Shown here: piece by piece, positions 33,213 through 41,080 of the stretch | Layout: every line of letters begins with the position of its first letter | Position numbering within the stretch: the first letter of the stretch is position 1 | Assembly: GCA_024224665.1 (NCBI GenBank) | Contig: JAAENG010000017.1 | Coordinates: 1 to 48,328 of the forward strand | From: Chloroflexota bacterium | GTDB lineage: Bacteria; Chloroflexota; Anaerolineae; J102 | Reading direction: 5' to 3' | Length of the DNA: 48,328 nucleotides | Made by a program: the position numbers and the translations under genes | The notes under the pieces: generated by a model | Databases searched by the model: none | What the model saw: only the letters and a program-made list of their open reading frames with translations | Told to the model about the DNA's origin: nothing

Positions 33213-34286
33213 ATGAGTAGGATACTTGCCATTCTCCTGGGTGTACTGCTCGTCGTGCTGGTCATTTACGTTGGTGTGCGTCTCCGGGGTGGGCAGATAG
33301 GATCATCTACGCCTCAACTCAATGTTGATCTTCAGGAAATCATCCCTGAGGTGTGGCAAGCGCATGAAGATGGTCTTGTTCGTATCAATATCGATGGTGA
33401 TACTCAGCAAGAGTGGATGCTCTTCTACAGATACGACGATGCTCAGTTAGGTGGTGTCATCTACGACGCGCAGAACAGGCCGCGCGGCAATGACAGCATT
33501 CCCATTCCCGAACAGACATCGGCCTATCTCGTTCCCTATCGCTTATTGCCCGATTATACTGTGCCGAAAACCAGCGGTTACCTGGGCAACGAGGATATCG
33601 ACTATAGGTTAGCTGCCGCAGATGGAGACGCAGAGAATCCAAATAAGGAGTATCTGCAAGTGCGGGGTATTTCCAGGTCGATAGTGAACCGATTCTCACT
33701 GTTTTGGTGGATTGACAAGCAGTTGGGTTATGGTGGCGCCCATGCCAGCACACCGGGTTGGTTTAGCATGTCTTACGACCATCCCTACGACTGGAATAAA
33801 TGGGATACGGGAACACCGGTCATAAAGAGCTTATGGGCATGGGAGTCGCAAACGGATCGATCCAATTTTTGCAGACGCGCACAGTGGCGCCTGGACGAAG
33901 GGGAGGACCCAAAACTCGAGAGCCATTTTGTGGCATTTTATGATGGAGACATCACTTTTTGTAGTGGCAAGTCTCCCGTAGATCCTGCCTTCCCCGAAGC
34001 ACAGGTCATGGCTTACTTGAAAGATGGGAAGAGTAATCGCTGGCAAAATCCAAGTGATCCAAATATCCCTCAGTACCGTGGTGCAACTATCAAACGCATT
34101 ACCGCCCCTGTGGTTCTGGATGATCACGACAAAACATCAGCAAATGAGGGGATGACGGTTTTGGTTGATGTGGATTTCACTTACAATGATGTCAGTTATA
34201 GCGAGACATGGTCTGTCAACATGATTCGCCCGAAAACCACCAAGGATGCTGTGCGATGGCGCATTGTAGACGCTGTCGCACGATAG
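33213..34286 (+). CDS. Single-pass anchored extracytoplasmic protein, unknown function
   Basis: The gene starts four bases after lon and is likely cotranscribed with it. One N-terminal membrane segment (about 4-24, ILAILLGVLLVVLVIYVGV) anchors a hydrophilic domain of about 330 residues, probably outside the membrane. The domain is rich in aromatic and acidic residues (FSLFWWIDKQLGYGG, SYDHPYDWNKWDTG). Its last part resembles a beta-rich region (TVLVDVDFTYNDVSYSETWSV). I recognise no family. The link to Lon is only positional. An octamer array begins nine bases after the stop. Confidence 0.75.
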   Translation: MSRILAILLGVLLVVLVIYVGVRLRGGQIGSSTPQLNVDLQEIIPEVWQAHEDGLVRINIDGDTQQEWMLFYRYDDAQLGGVIYDAQNRPRGNDSIPIPEQTSAYLVPYRLLPDYTVPKTSGYLGNEDIDYRLAAADGDAENPNKEYLQVRGISRSIVNRFSLFWWIDKQLGYGGAHASTPGWFSMSYDHPYDWNKWDTGTPVIKSLWAWESQTDRSNFCRRAQWRLDEGEDPKLESHFVAFYDGDITFCSGKSPVDPAFPEAQVMAYLKDGKSNRWQNPSDPNIPQYRGATIKRITAPVVLDDHDKTSANEGMTVLVDVDFTYNDVSYSETWSVNMIRPKTTKDAVRWRIVDAVAR

Positions 34287-34295
34287 CAGATCGCT

Positions 34296-34447
34296 GGTCG
34301 CGTGGTCTTTTGGTCGTTTAGTCGGGTGGTCTTTTGGTCGTTTAGTCGGGTGGTCTTTTGGTCGTTTAGTCGGGTGGTCTTTTGGTCGGGTGGTCGGGTG
34401 GTCTTTTGGTCGTTTAGTCGGGTGGTCTTTTGGTCGGGTGGTCGCAG
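34296..34447. repeat. 19-word octamer array (GGTCTTTT, GGTCGTTT, AGTCGGGT, GGTCGGGT)
   Basis: The 152 bases divide without remainder into 19 octamers. The order GGTCTTTT-GGTCGTTT-AGTCGGGT recurs as a 24-bp higher-order unit, three times in a row and once more later. The edges read GGTCGCGT and GGTCGCAG. ORFs reading VVFWSFSR on the plus strand and RPKDHPTK on the minus strand are only this array. Array expansion by both 8-bp and 24-bp steps is apparent. Confidence 0.95.
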
Positions 34448-34480
34448 ATTCACTCGGTATAATTCTTGGGAAGCTTATCG

Positions 34481-34544
34481 TCACCTTGTCACCTTGTCTT
34501 CCCCTCACCTTGCCACCCCCTCACCCTCTCACCTTGCCACCCTG
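34481..34544. repeat. 8-word octamer array (TCACCTTG)
   Basis: Eight octamers follow the GGTC array after a 33-base spacer: TCACCTTG four times, with TCTTCCCC, CCACCCCC, TCACCCTC and CCACCCTG between them. The 8-bp period is exact. The remaining 185 bases to the next gene hold a TATAAT at 34585-34590 without a convincing -35. I see nothing else there. Confidence 0.85.
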
Positions 34545-34729
34545 TCAGATAAGAGACCAAACAAGCAAACTTTGGGATATGCGTTATAATAGAGCGTAAT
34601 GCACTCTGGGCGACTTTGCAGATATCATTACTTGGTACGATGTTCATCGCCTTGTGAGCAGATAGTATGAAAGTTATGGTACGAGTTTGAGCCATTCTCA
34701 ATCTACACTCCCCCACCGGTGGTTATATT

Positions 34730-36127
34730 ATGCCTCCCCCCATTTCTTACCCTCCCAGCGCAGGGGATATCCTTGCGGCGCTCGCGCGAGGTGCAGATGG
34801 CCGCACCGCCCTGCTCAAGGCCAAGATCAGCACCCGTAAGATCAACGAGTCACTGGTGGCCCTGGCAAATGCGCAGGGTGGCCTCGCCATTATCGGTGCT
34901 GATAGCAAGGCTATCGGTCTGGCCCAGCCGGAGCAAACACAATCTCAGGCAGCGACGGCCGCATTACTATCCGATCCTCCACTGATTTTGCCAGAGCCAT
35001 CTCTTATCGATGCCGATGGCCAAACCTTCTGTGTCATGCAAGTTCCCGCAGGGCTTCCCCGTGTCTACAGCCTGAAGGGACAGTATTTTGTAAGGGATGG
35101 CCAGCATAATCGCCCGATGTTGCCCGAGGAACTACGACGGCTTCTTATCGACCGCAATGAAGTAGGTTTCGAAACGCAATTAGTTGAAGGGGCGACCGTT
35201 GATCACCTCGACCGTGGGCGTATCCAGGCATTTGTCGACCAGTTGGATGGCGTCTTGGATGAATCTGAGGACGATTTGTTGTCTGGGCGCGGTTGTCTGG
35301 CTCAAGATAGAAATGGGCTGGCGCCCACTGTGGCAGGTGTACTCTTGTTTGCATCCGAACCGCAACGCTGGCTGCGTTCAGCCGAGATAACTTGTGTGCG
35401 TTATGCCGGCACCACCATGAGTGATGATTTTGTGCGCGAAGATGTACGGGGTGTTTTAGCGGATCAGATCAAGAGATCTGAGGCCTTTGTATCCACTAAT
35501 ATGCGTCGCGGAATGCGCATCCGTGGCCTTGCGCGCGAGGACACGCCCGAATACCCCATCTCGATTGTGCGCGAGGCGATTGTCAATGCGGTTGCTCATC
35601 GCGACTACAGCATTCGTGGCGATAATATCCGTGTGCTTATGTTCGGAGACAGGCTAGAAGTGTATTCGCCGGGGCGCTTGCCGGGGCATGTGACGGTAGA
35701 GAACATCGTTGACGAACGGTTTAGCCGCAACGAAGCCATCGTGCAGGTCTTATCGGAGATTGGATTCATCGAGCGCTTGGGATACGGCATCGACCGCATG
35801 ATTAGTGTCTGTGAGAGTGAAGAACTGCCCAAACCACGATTTGCAGAAACCGCCGCCGGGTTCAAGGTGACGATCTATGGGCATGGTCCCGAACTGATCG
35901 GCGCTCCGCCACCAAGGGGGCTCTATTCCCACCTTCGCCTTAACGCCCGCCAAGAATTGGCACTGGCGTTCTTACAGACCAATCGTCGCATTACTAACAG
36001 AGATTACCAAGGGCTATGCGCTGATACGAGCCCTGAAACATTGCGCAGAGATTTTGCAGATATGGTCGACCGCGGTATTCTCTTGAAAATCGGCGAAAAA
36101 CGTGCCACCTATTATGTACTCAAATAA
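34730..36127 (+). CDS. AlbA_2/Schlafen-type ATP-binding protein with C-terminal winged helix
   Basis: A COG2865-like putative transcriptional regulator of 465 residues. The N-terminal AlbA_2 (divergent AAA-4, PF04326-type) domain covers about 10-140, with KINESLVALANAQGGLAIIGAD and YSLKGQYFVRDGQHNRPM. A central HATPase-like region has IVREAIVNAVAHRDYSIRGDNIRV and the EVYSPGRLPGHVTVENI segment. ERLGYGIDRMISVCE is the usual end of that domain. A winged helix at about 400-460 (NRDYQGLCADTSPETLRRDFADMVDRGIL) probably binds nucleic acid. Relatives are found in many stress and defence contexts, but no defence partner is next to it here. yqeY follows after nine bases. Confidence 0.88.
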   Translation: MPPPISYPPSAGDILAALARGADGRTALLKAKISTRKINESLVALANAQGGLAIIGADSKAIGLAQPEQTQSQAATAALLSDPPLILPEPSLIDADGQTFCVMQVPAGLPRVYSLKGQYFVRDGQHNRPMLPEELRRLLIDRNEVGFETQLVEGATVDHLDRGRIQAFVDQLDGVLDESEDDLLSGRGCLAQDRNGLAPTVAGVLLFASEPQRWLRSAEITCVRYAGTTMSDDFVREDVRGVLADQIKRSEAFVSTNMRRGMRIRGLAREDTPEYPISIVREAIVNAVAHRDYSIRGDNIRVLMFGDRLEVYSPGRLPGHVTVENIVDERFSRNEAIVQVLSEIGFIERLGYGIDRMISVCESEELPKPRFAETAAGFKVTIYGHGPELIGAPPPRGLYSHLRLNARQELALAFLQTNRRITNRDYQGLCADTSPETLRRDFADMVDRGILLKIGEKRATYYVLK

Positions 36128-36136
36128 CGAGCGCCT

Positions 36137-36601
36137 ATGACAGTTCAAGAGCAGATAGACAATGACCTGAAGCTGGCGATGAAATCGGGCGACGATGCCG
36201 CCAAACGCGCGTTGCGAGACGTGAAAACGGCCGTAACCCGAGCGCAAAAAAACAAGGACAACCAGCCGCTCAACGATGAAGAAACCCTCACAGTGATTCG
36301 CAAACAAGCGAAGCAGCGCCAGGACAGCATCGATGCTTATGCGCTGGCTGGGCGCCAGGACCTTGTCGCCGCAGAAAGGGCCGAATTGAACGTACTCGAG
36401 CGATACCTCCCCGCCCAGATGGATGAGGCCATGATTCGCGAGCAAGCGCAGGCGCTGATCGAGAGGACAGGTGCTGTCGACATACGAGATATGGGCAAGG
36501 TTATGGGGCCCCTCATGGCTGACTTAAAAGGGCAGGCCGACGGCCGACTTGTGAATCGAGTTGTGCGGGAGTTGCTTTCTGCCCCTCGGACCAACAGTTG
36601 A
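36137..36601 (+). CDS. yqeY: GatB/YqeY-domain protein
   Basis: A 154-residue helical protein of the YqeY family, related to the tail of the amidotransferase subunit GatB that contacts tRNA. Motifs are EQIDNDLKLAMKSGDDAAKRALR, VIRKQAKQRQDSIDAYALAGRQDL, ELNVLERYLPAQMDE and GKVMGPLMADLKGQADGRLVNRVV. Its exact role is unknown, though tRNA binding is expected from the family. It starts nine bases after the AlbA_2 gene and ends six bases before pgpH, so it belongs to the run ending in dgkA. Confidence 0.94.
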   Translation: MTVQEQIDNDLKLAMKSGDDAAKRALRDVKTAVTRAQKNKDNQPLNDEETLTVIRKQAKQRQDSIDAYALAGRQDLVAAERAELNVLERYLPAQMDEAMIREQAQALIERTGAVDIRDMGKVMGPLMADLKGQADGRLVNRVVRELLSAPRTNS

Positions 36602-36607
36602 GGCGCC

Positions 36608-38806
36608 GTGACTGAAGCGCCACTTTCTACGCTGGAACGAACGACGGCCAATGCGGGTGGTAACGGCGGTTTTCTCTCGCGTTGGAGCCGTGATCCCGCG
36701 CGCTGGCGAAGACGCCTGAATCTGGGTCTCTTTTCACTGGCAATGGTCGTCTCACTGTCCGCGGCTTTACTCCTGGTTTGGCCGCAGGACAGCAACCTGC
36801 AATTGCAAGAAGGCCAGATCAACCCTGTCGATGTCAGAGCACCGCGACCCACAACGTATCAGAGCGAGGTGTTGACGATACGAGAGCAAGACCGGGCCGC
36901 TGCGGGTGTTCAACCTATTTACGATCCACCTCAGACGCGTGTAGCTCGCCAGCAACTCGATAGAGCTCAAGCAGCCATCGATTTCGTCGAGCTGGTGCGT
37001 AATGACCTTTATGCCAGCGAAATACAGCAGCTCGAACAACTGACCAGTATTACACATGTTTTTCTGAGCGAGGAAATGGCCGCGACGATTTCGCAGCTGA
37101 GCGACGCTCGCTGGGAGATCGTTGCCAATGAGATCGTGCGAGTGCTTGACCGTGTGATGAGGCAGGAAGTACGAGAGGACAATGTTCAGGCAGCGCGCCG
37201 CTCGATATCAGGGTTGATTTCGTTTGGCCTGAGCGATGATGAGGCTGCCATTGCCAATGCTGTTGTGCGCGATCATGTTGTCCCCAACACCTTACTCAAT
37301 AGCGAACGTACCGATGCCGCACGGGCTGAAGCAAGCGCCAGCGTTGCGCCGGTCGAGCGTAACATCGCTGCCGGAGAGACGATTATCCGTGGGGGTGATC
37401 GGGTCGACGCACTCGACATGGAAGCTATGGAGGAGTTGGGGCTATTACGCTCGGAGACCACCTGGCGTGAGTTTCTTTCGGCATCGATTTTGTCGATCTT
37501 GCTCACGGTGTTGCTAATCATCTACGTGACATACAGGCGGGCCCATTTTTGGGAAGAGAATTTGCAGGTCTTTTTGCTAGGCGGTATTTTCATTGCTTTT
37601 ATCATCCTTGCCAAACTTACAACACCTATTCCTTCTGTTCTTCCCTACCTTTATCCTTTGGCGGCCATGGCCATGCTGCTGGGCGCCCTGATCGAGCTGC
37701 CTATCGCTACCGTGGCCACCATGATCATGGGAGTGCTAGTCGCTGTACTGACTTCAGGAGATGTAGAAGTCGTCTCGTATGTAGTTTTAGGGGCGCTGGG
37801 GGGCGCCCTGGCCCTTGGCCGGGCAGAACGTCTAAACAGTTTTGTGAAGGCGGGTTTGTGGGTCATCGTAACCAATTTGGTGGTTCTCGCCGCCTTCCAA
37901 CTACCTTTACTCACAGAAAGCGACGGCAGCAGTTTGCTGGCTTTGACGTCGAGTGCGGTCGTGAATGGAATTTTTGCCAGCAGTTTTACACTGGTTGTCT
38001 TTTATCTGCTTGGCCAGGTTTTTGGGCTGACTACCAGTCTTCAGCTTCTGGAATTATCGCGACCGACACAACCCCTTTTACGGCAGCTACTTCTAAAGGC
38101 ACCGGGCACCTACCATCATACCTTGATCGTCAGTAACATGGCCGAGGAAGCCGCCAGTGCCATAGGGGCTGACATCCTGCTTACCCGAGTTGGGGGCTAT
38201 TATCATGATATCGGCAAAACGGTACGCCCCTATTTCTTCATCGAAAACAACAGTGATGGTGTTAACCCTCACGACCGTTTAGACCCCTACACCAGTGGCC
38301 GTATCATCATTAGCCATGTGACCGATGGTGTAGATCTTGCGCAAAAACATCGTTTACCCTCTGCCATCATCGATTTTATTCGAGAGCATCATGGCACCAC
38401 CCGTGTCGAGTATTTCTACTATCAGGCTTGTCAGGAGCACGAGAGTGAAGATGCCGTCGATGAAAGCAAATTCCGCTATCCAGGCCCGCGCCCGCGTAGC
38501 CGCGAGACCGCACTGCTGATGTTGGCAGATGGATGTGAGGCCACTGTGCGCTCGATGAGCCCTGCGACCCAAGAAGAGACGCTAGAATTGATCCGCAGTG
38601 TCATTGACCGGCGTCTAATCTCTGGGCAATTAGACGATTGCCAACTTACGCTGCGTGATCTGAGTTTGGTCAGCGAATCCTTTGCCAGGGTATTGCAGGG
38701 CATACACCACCCTCGTGTGAAATACCCCGGCGATATCGCTGTTAATACAAAAACCTCATCTCGTCCGGCAAACTCAAAATCCGCGCAAGCAGTGCCTACT
38801 AGTTAA
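36608..38806 (+). CDS. pgpH: Seven-transmembrane HD phosphohydrolase PgpH (c-di-AMP phosphodiesterase)
   Basis: Membrane phosphodiesterase that breaks down cyclic di-AMP. It starts at GTG six bases after yqeY. A first membrane segment lies at about 37-57. A large extracytoplasmic domain (about 60-295) follows, then seven membrane helices (about 300-480, including YLYPLAAMAMLLGALIELPI). The C-terminal cytoplasmic HD domain has GTYHHTLIVSNMAEEAAS, the HD pair in YYHDIGK (His533/Asp534) and REHHGTTRVEYFYYQA. The length of 732 residues is standard. Together with ybeY and dgkA it makes the conserved pgpH-ybeY-dgkA order of Gram-positive-type genomes. phoH and era, often flanking, are not here. Confidence 0.95.
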   Translation: MTEAPLSTLERTTANAGGNGGFLSRWSRDPARWRRRLNLGLFSLAMVVSLSAALLLVWPQDSNLQLQEGQINPVDVRAPRPTTYQSEVLTIREQDRAAAGVQPIYDPPQTRVARQQLDRAQAAIDFVELVRNDLYASEIQQLEQLTSITHVFLSEEMAATISQLSDARWEIVANEIVRVLDRVMRQEVREDNVQAARRSISGLISFGLSDDEAAIANAVVRDHVVPNTLLNSERTDAARAEASASVAPVERNIAAGETIIRGGDRVDALDMEAMEELGLLRSETTWREFLSASILSILLTVLLIIYVTYRRAHFWEENLQVFLLGGIFIAFIILAKLTTPIPSVLPYLYPLAAMAMLLGALIELPIATVATMIMGVLVAVLTSGDVEVVSYVVLGALGGALALGRAERLNSFVKAGLWVIVTNLVVLAAFQLPLLTESDGSSLLALTSSAVVNGIFASSFTLVVFYLLGQVFGLTTSLQLLELSRPTQPLLRQLLLKAPGTYHHTLIVSNMAEEAASAIGADILLTRVGGYYHDIGKTVRPYFFIENNSDGVNPHDRLDPYTSGRIIISHVTDGVDLAQKHRLPSAIIDFIREHHGTTRVEYFYYQACQEHESEDAVDESKFRYPGPRPRSRETALLMLADGCEATVRSMSPATQEETLELIRSVIDRRLISGQLDDCQLTLRDLSLVSESFARVLQGIHHPRVKYPGDIAVNTKTSSRPANSKSAQAVPTS

Positions 38807-38851
38807 GGCTGGTGGGGCCAGATGAGTGGTTGAGTTAAACAGTTTCGCCCC

Positions 38852-39313
38852 ATGGCCCAGCTCATGTCCATTGAGATCAACGTCGTATCCCCGTTCGAAG
38901 ATCGTGTTTCGTGCGCGCGCCTGCACAGGGCGGTTGCCGCGACATTAGAAGAAGAAGGGATGGTAGGGAACATTACCCTTATCATTTCTGACGACCCAAT
39001 GGTTACGGACCTGAATCGTCGCTTTTTGGGGAACGACGGGCCGACTGATGTTCTCAGTTTTCCGACGCAATCCGAGGCGGACCTGTTTACCAACGCCCCA
39101 GAGGAGGAACTCTATCTGGGTGATATAATAATAGCTTATCCTTTCAGTGCCGCTCAAGCGGTACGACATAACCAACCTATTGACGACGAACTTGACCTTC
39201 TGGCAGTGCACGGTACACTGCACCTGCTGGGGTATGACCACGCTGAACTTGCCGAGAAAGGAGTGATGTGGGCACGGCAAGAGGCCATTATTGGCGTACT
39301 ACGCAGCGGATAA
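38852..39313 (+). CDS. ybeY: Endoribonuclease YbeY (rRNA maturation factor)
   Basis: Zinc-dependent single-strand endoribonuclease needed for 16S rRNA 3'-end maturation and ribosome quality control. The zinc site is the classic HGTLHLLGYDH motif (about 128-138). NRRFLGNDGPTDVLSFPTQ is the other family signature. The length of 153 residues is normal. Two starts are possible, the ATG at 38852 and one four codons later (MSIEINVV). Its TAA stop overlaps the dgkA ATG by one base (TAATG). It belongs to the pgpH-ybeY-dgkA cluster. Confidence 0.96.
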   Translation: MAQLMSIEINVVSPFEDRVSCARLHRAVAATLEEEGMVGNITLIISDDPMVTDLNRRFLGNDGPTDVLSFPTQSEADLFTNAPEEELYLGDIIIAYPFSAAQAVRHNQPIDDELDLLAVHGTLHLLGYDHAELAEKGVMWARQEAIIGVLRSG

Positions 39314-39705
39314 TGCGAGAGACCTCAGACACTCCACAAAAACTGACAGATCTCCCCAAGGCGTTTTTTCACGCGGGTGAGGGGTTGCTGCACGTGGTTA
39401 AGAGCCAGCGTAATGCCCGCATACATGGGGTGCTCACAGGGGTGGCGTTAACACTCGCTCTATGGTTAGGCTTGAGCGCAATCCAATGGGCGATCTTGAT
39501 GCTGACCATTGGCTTTGTCTTCGCCACAGAAGCGATCAACACAGCCATCGAGGCAACGATCGATCTGGTTTCCCCCGATACCCACCCCTTGGCCAAAATA
39601 GCTAAAGATGCCGCGGCCGGCGCTGTTTTGGTAGCGGCGTTCAGTGCTGTGGCAGTTGCAGTTGTCCTAGTCATCCACAGACTGGCCAACTTGTTGGGTA
39701 TGTGA
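39313..39705 (+). CDS. dgkA: Diacylglycerol/undecaprenol kinase family protein
   Basis: Small integral membrane kinase of 130 residues with three hydrophobic segments. Gram-positive-type members phosphorylate undecaprenol to recycle the lipid carrier for cell-wall sugars. The active-site region FATEAINTAIEATIDLV and the following SPDTHPLAKIAKDAAAGAVLVAA are the family signature. The ORF track begins at 39268 inside ybeY. The ATG at 39313 overlaps the ybeY stop (TAATG) and gives a normal length. The product connects with MurA and the PBP through the undecaprenyl-phosphate pool. Confidence 0.94.
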   Translation: MRETSDTPQKLTDLPKAFFHAGEGLLHVVKSQRNARIHGVLTGVALTLALWLGLSAIQWAILMLTIGFVFATEAINTAIEATIDLVSPDTHPLAKIAKDAAAGAVLVAAFSAVAVAVVLVIHRLANLLGM

Positions 39706-40017
39706 TCTAACGAACCAACGCCTTGGACTGATACGACACAGAATGCAATCTACGCCTATCAAAAAAGGTGATTTCGGGGCCCTTCCACCTTAATCCGTGT
39801 AGTGCATCGTCAAGCCTTAAATTTCGGATCATTTCCCTTCCGAGAAACCCGTATTTTTAATGTAGTTGATGCAGTAGGTTCTTTCGGAATTTGCGTGGTT
39901 CCTACTAGAAAGATGTGGTTCGTCTGCACAACCAACACGCAACACACAACACGTGCTATTCTAGGGCCACACAAAATCCCATTGAACCTCCGTGTACCAG
40001 TACTTGACTCATTTGAT
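39706..40017. other. Intergenic region with ACGCAAC-type heptamers
   Basis: The 312 bases between dgkA and the methyltransferase hold three heptamers, AACCAAC, ACGCAAC, ACACAAC (39930-39950). Flanking text TTCGTCTGCACAA and CTAGGGCCAC resembles the flanks at 9.27-9.33 kb. The ORF track extends the methyltransferase through this region, but that part has no protein character. I see no other element. Confidence 0.6.
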
Positions 40018-40782
40018 ATGACCATGGATCTCAATCCGACCACCTTCGAAACCTCGAACCTCGAGCATAGCGATCCCATCGGTTATGAGACACTGCGCCG
40101 CATGGCCACCGTCGCCCGCTATAATGATTGGATCTATGAGGAATTGGCGCCCTATGCAGGGGAGCGCCTGCTGGAGGTCGGTTGCGGCATCGGCAACATG
40201 ACCGAGTATTTTGTACACAAAGAATTATTGGTGGGGTTGGATTTATTGCAAACCAGTGTTGAGCTGACACAGCAACGTCATAGGGCCAGCGTGAATGTCA
40301 AAGCCTGTCTGGGCGATATCACTGATCGTTTGCTGGTCGACCACTTACGTGAACACGATTTTGACACGATACTTTGCCTGAATGTGCTCGAGCATATCGA
40401 GGATGATCAGCAAGCGTTGGTGAATATGTATGATCTACTGACACGTGGCGGCAACTTGCTGCTGTTTGTCCCTGCCGGCCGCTACATGTATGGTACACTG
40501 GATACGGCGTTGGGGCATTACCGCCGCTACGACTGGATTGAATTGCAGGAGCGGGTGCTTGCGGCCGGGTTTCAGATCGAGAGGTTGAGCTATCTCAATC
40601 TGGCTGGAATCCCCGGCTGGTGGTTGAATAGCCGTGTGTTGAAGCGCGATATCTTACCACAACGACAACTGACCTGGTTCAACCATCTGGCGCCATTTTT
40701 CATCCGTAGCGAGCGCGCCTTACGCAGTATCTGGGATGTCCCGGCCGGACAATCGCTTCTATGCGTGGGGAATAAGGTTTAG
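40018..40782 (+). CDS. Class I SAM-dependent methyltransferase
   Basis: The Rossmann-type SAM-binding motif is RLLEVGCGIGNMTEYF, followed by the acidic LVGLDLLQTSVELTQQR. ILCLNVLEHIEDDQQAL is motif II/III of the Methyltransf_11/23 type, and GGNLLLFVPAGRYMYG with GHYRRYDW is common in UbiG-like enzymes acting on sugars or lipids. The ORF track starts at 39802. The first 72 codons read through a repeat-bearing spacer, so I choose the ATG at 40018 (or 40024), giving 254 residues. The substrate is unknown. An octamer array starts two bases after the stop codon. Confidence 0.88.
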   Translation: MTMDLNPTTFETSNLEHSDPIGYETLRRMATVARYNDWIYEELAPYAGERLLEVGCGIGNMTEYFVHKELLVGLDLLQTSVELTQQRHRASVNVKACLGDITDRLLVDHLREHDFDTILCLNVLEHIEDDQQALVNMYDLLTRGGNLLLFVPAGRYMYGTLDTALGHYRRYDWIELQERVLAAGFQIERLSYLNLAGIPGWWLNSRVLKRDILPQRQLTWFNHLAPFFIRSERALRSIWDVPAGQSLLCVGNKV

Positions 40783-40783
40783 T

Positions 40784-40879
40784 GGTCGCGTGGTCGCGTG
40801 GTCGCGTGGTCGCGTGGTCGTTTGGTCGCGTGGTCGCGTGGTCGCGTGGTCGTTTGGTCGCGTGGTCGCGTGGTCAAGT
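40784..40879. repeat. 12-word octamer array (GGTCGCGT/GGTCGTTT)
   Basis: Twelve exact octamers begin one base after the methyltransferase TAG: GGTCGCGT nine times, GGTCGTTT twice, then GGTCAAGT. They use the same words as the 34.3 kb array, and the first-window array carries the related AGTCGCGT and GGTCGGGT in reverse. The next 200 bases up to the transposase remnant carry TCACCTTGCCACC (40919-40931), a word from the 34.48 kb array, and an imperfectly repeated phrase TCCAATAATA (41002 and 41040). I see no gene there. Confidence 0.95.
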
Positions 40880-41080
40880 TGTGCTTTTGTCATGTAGTCG
40901 GATGGGCGATGAGCACGTCACCTTGCCACCAAGTGATACTGATGGCGAATTTATGTTAAGTGTCTCAGGTTCACTTTCGGCGAAAAATGATTACAATGGA
41001 GTCCAATAATAGATGGTCCCCCGTAGAGTGTTGCTGTCCCTCCAATAATAAGTGGCCGTTTAAGAAAGGGAGTTGAGTTC

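Noticed and set aside
34296-34447. CRISPR array
   Set aside because: Words are contiguous with an 8-bp period and no unique spacers. No cas genes are in the window.
34137-34599. ORFs with repeated VVFWSFSR (+) or RPKDHPTK (-)
   Set aside because: Both are translations of the GGTC octamer array, open only because the 24-base period contains no stop in those frames.
39802-40017. 72-residue N-terminal extension of the methyltransferase
   Set aside because: The extension translates an intergenic stretch with heptamer repeats and lacks protein-like character. The ATG at 40018 gives a normal family N-terminus.
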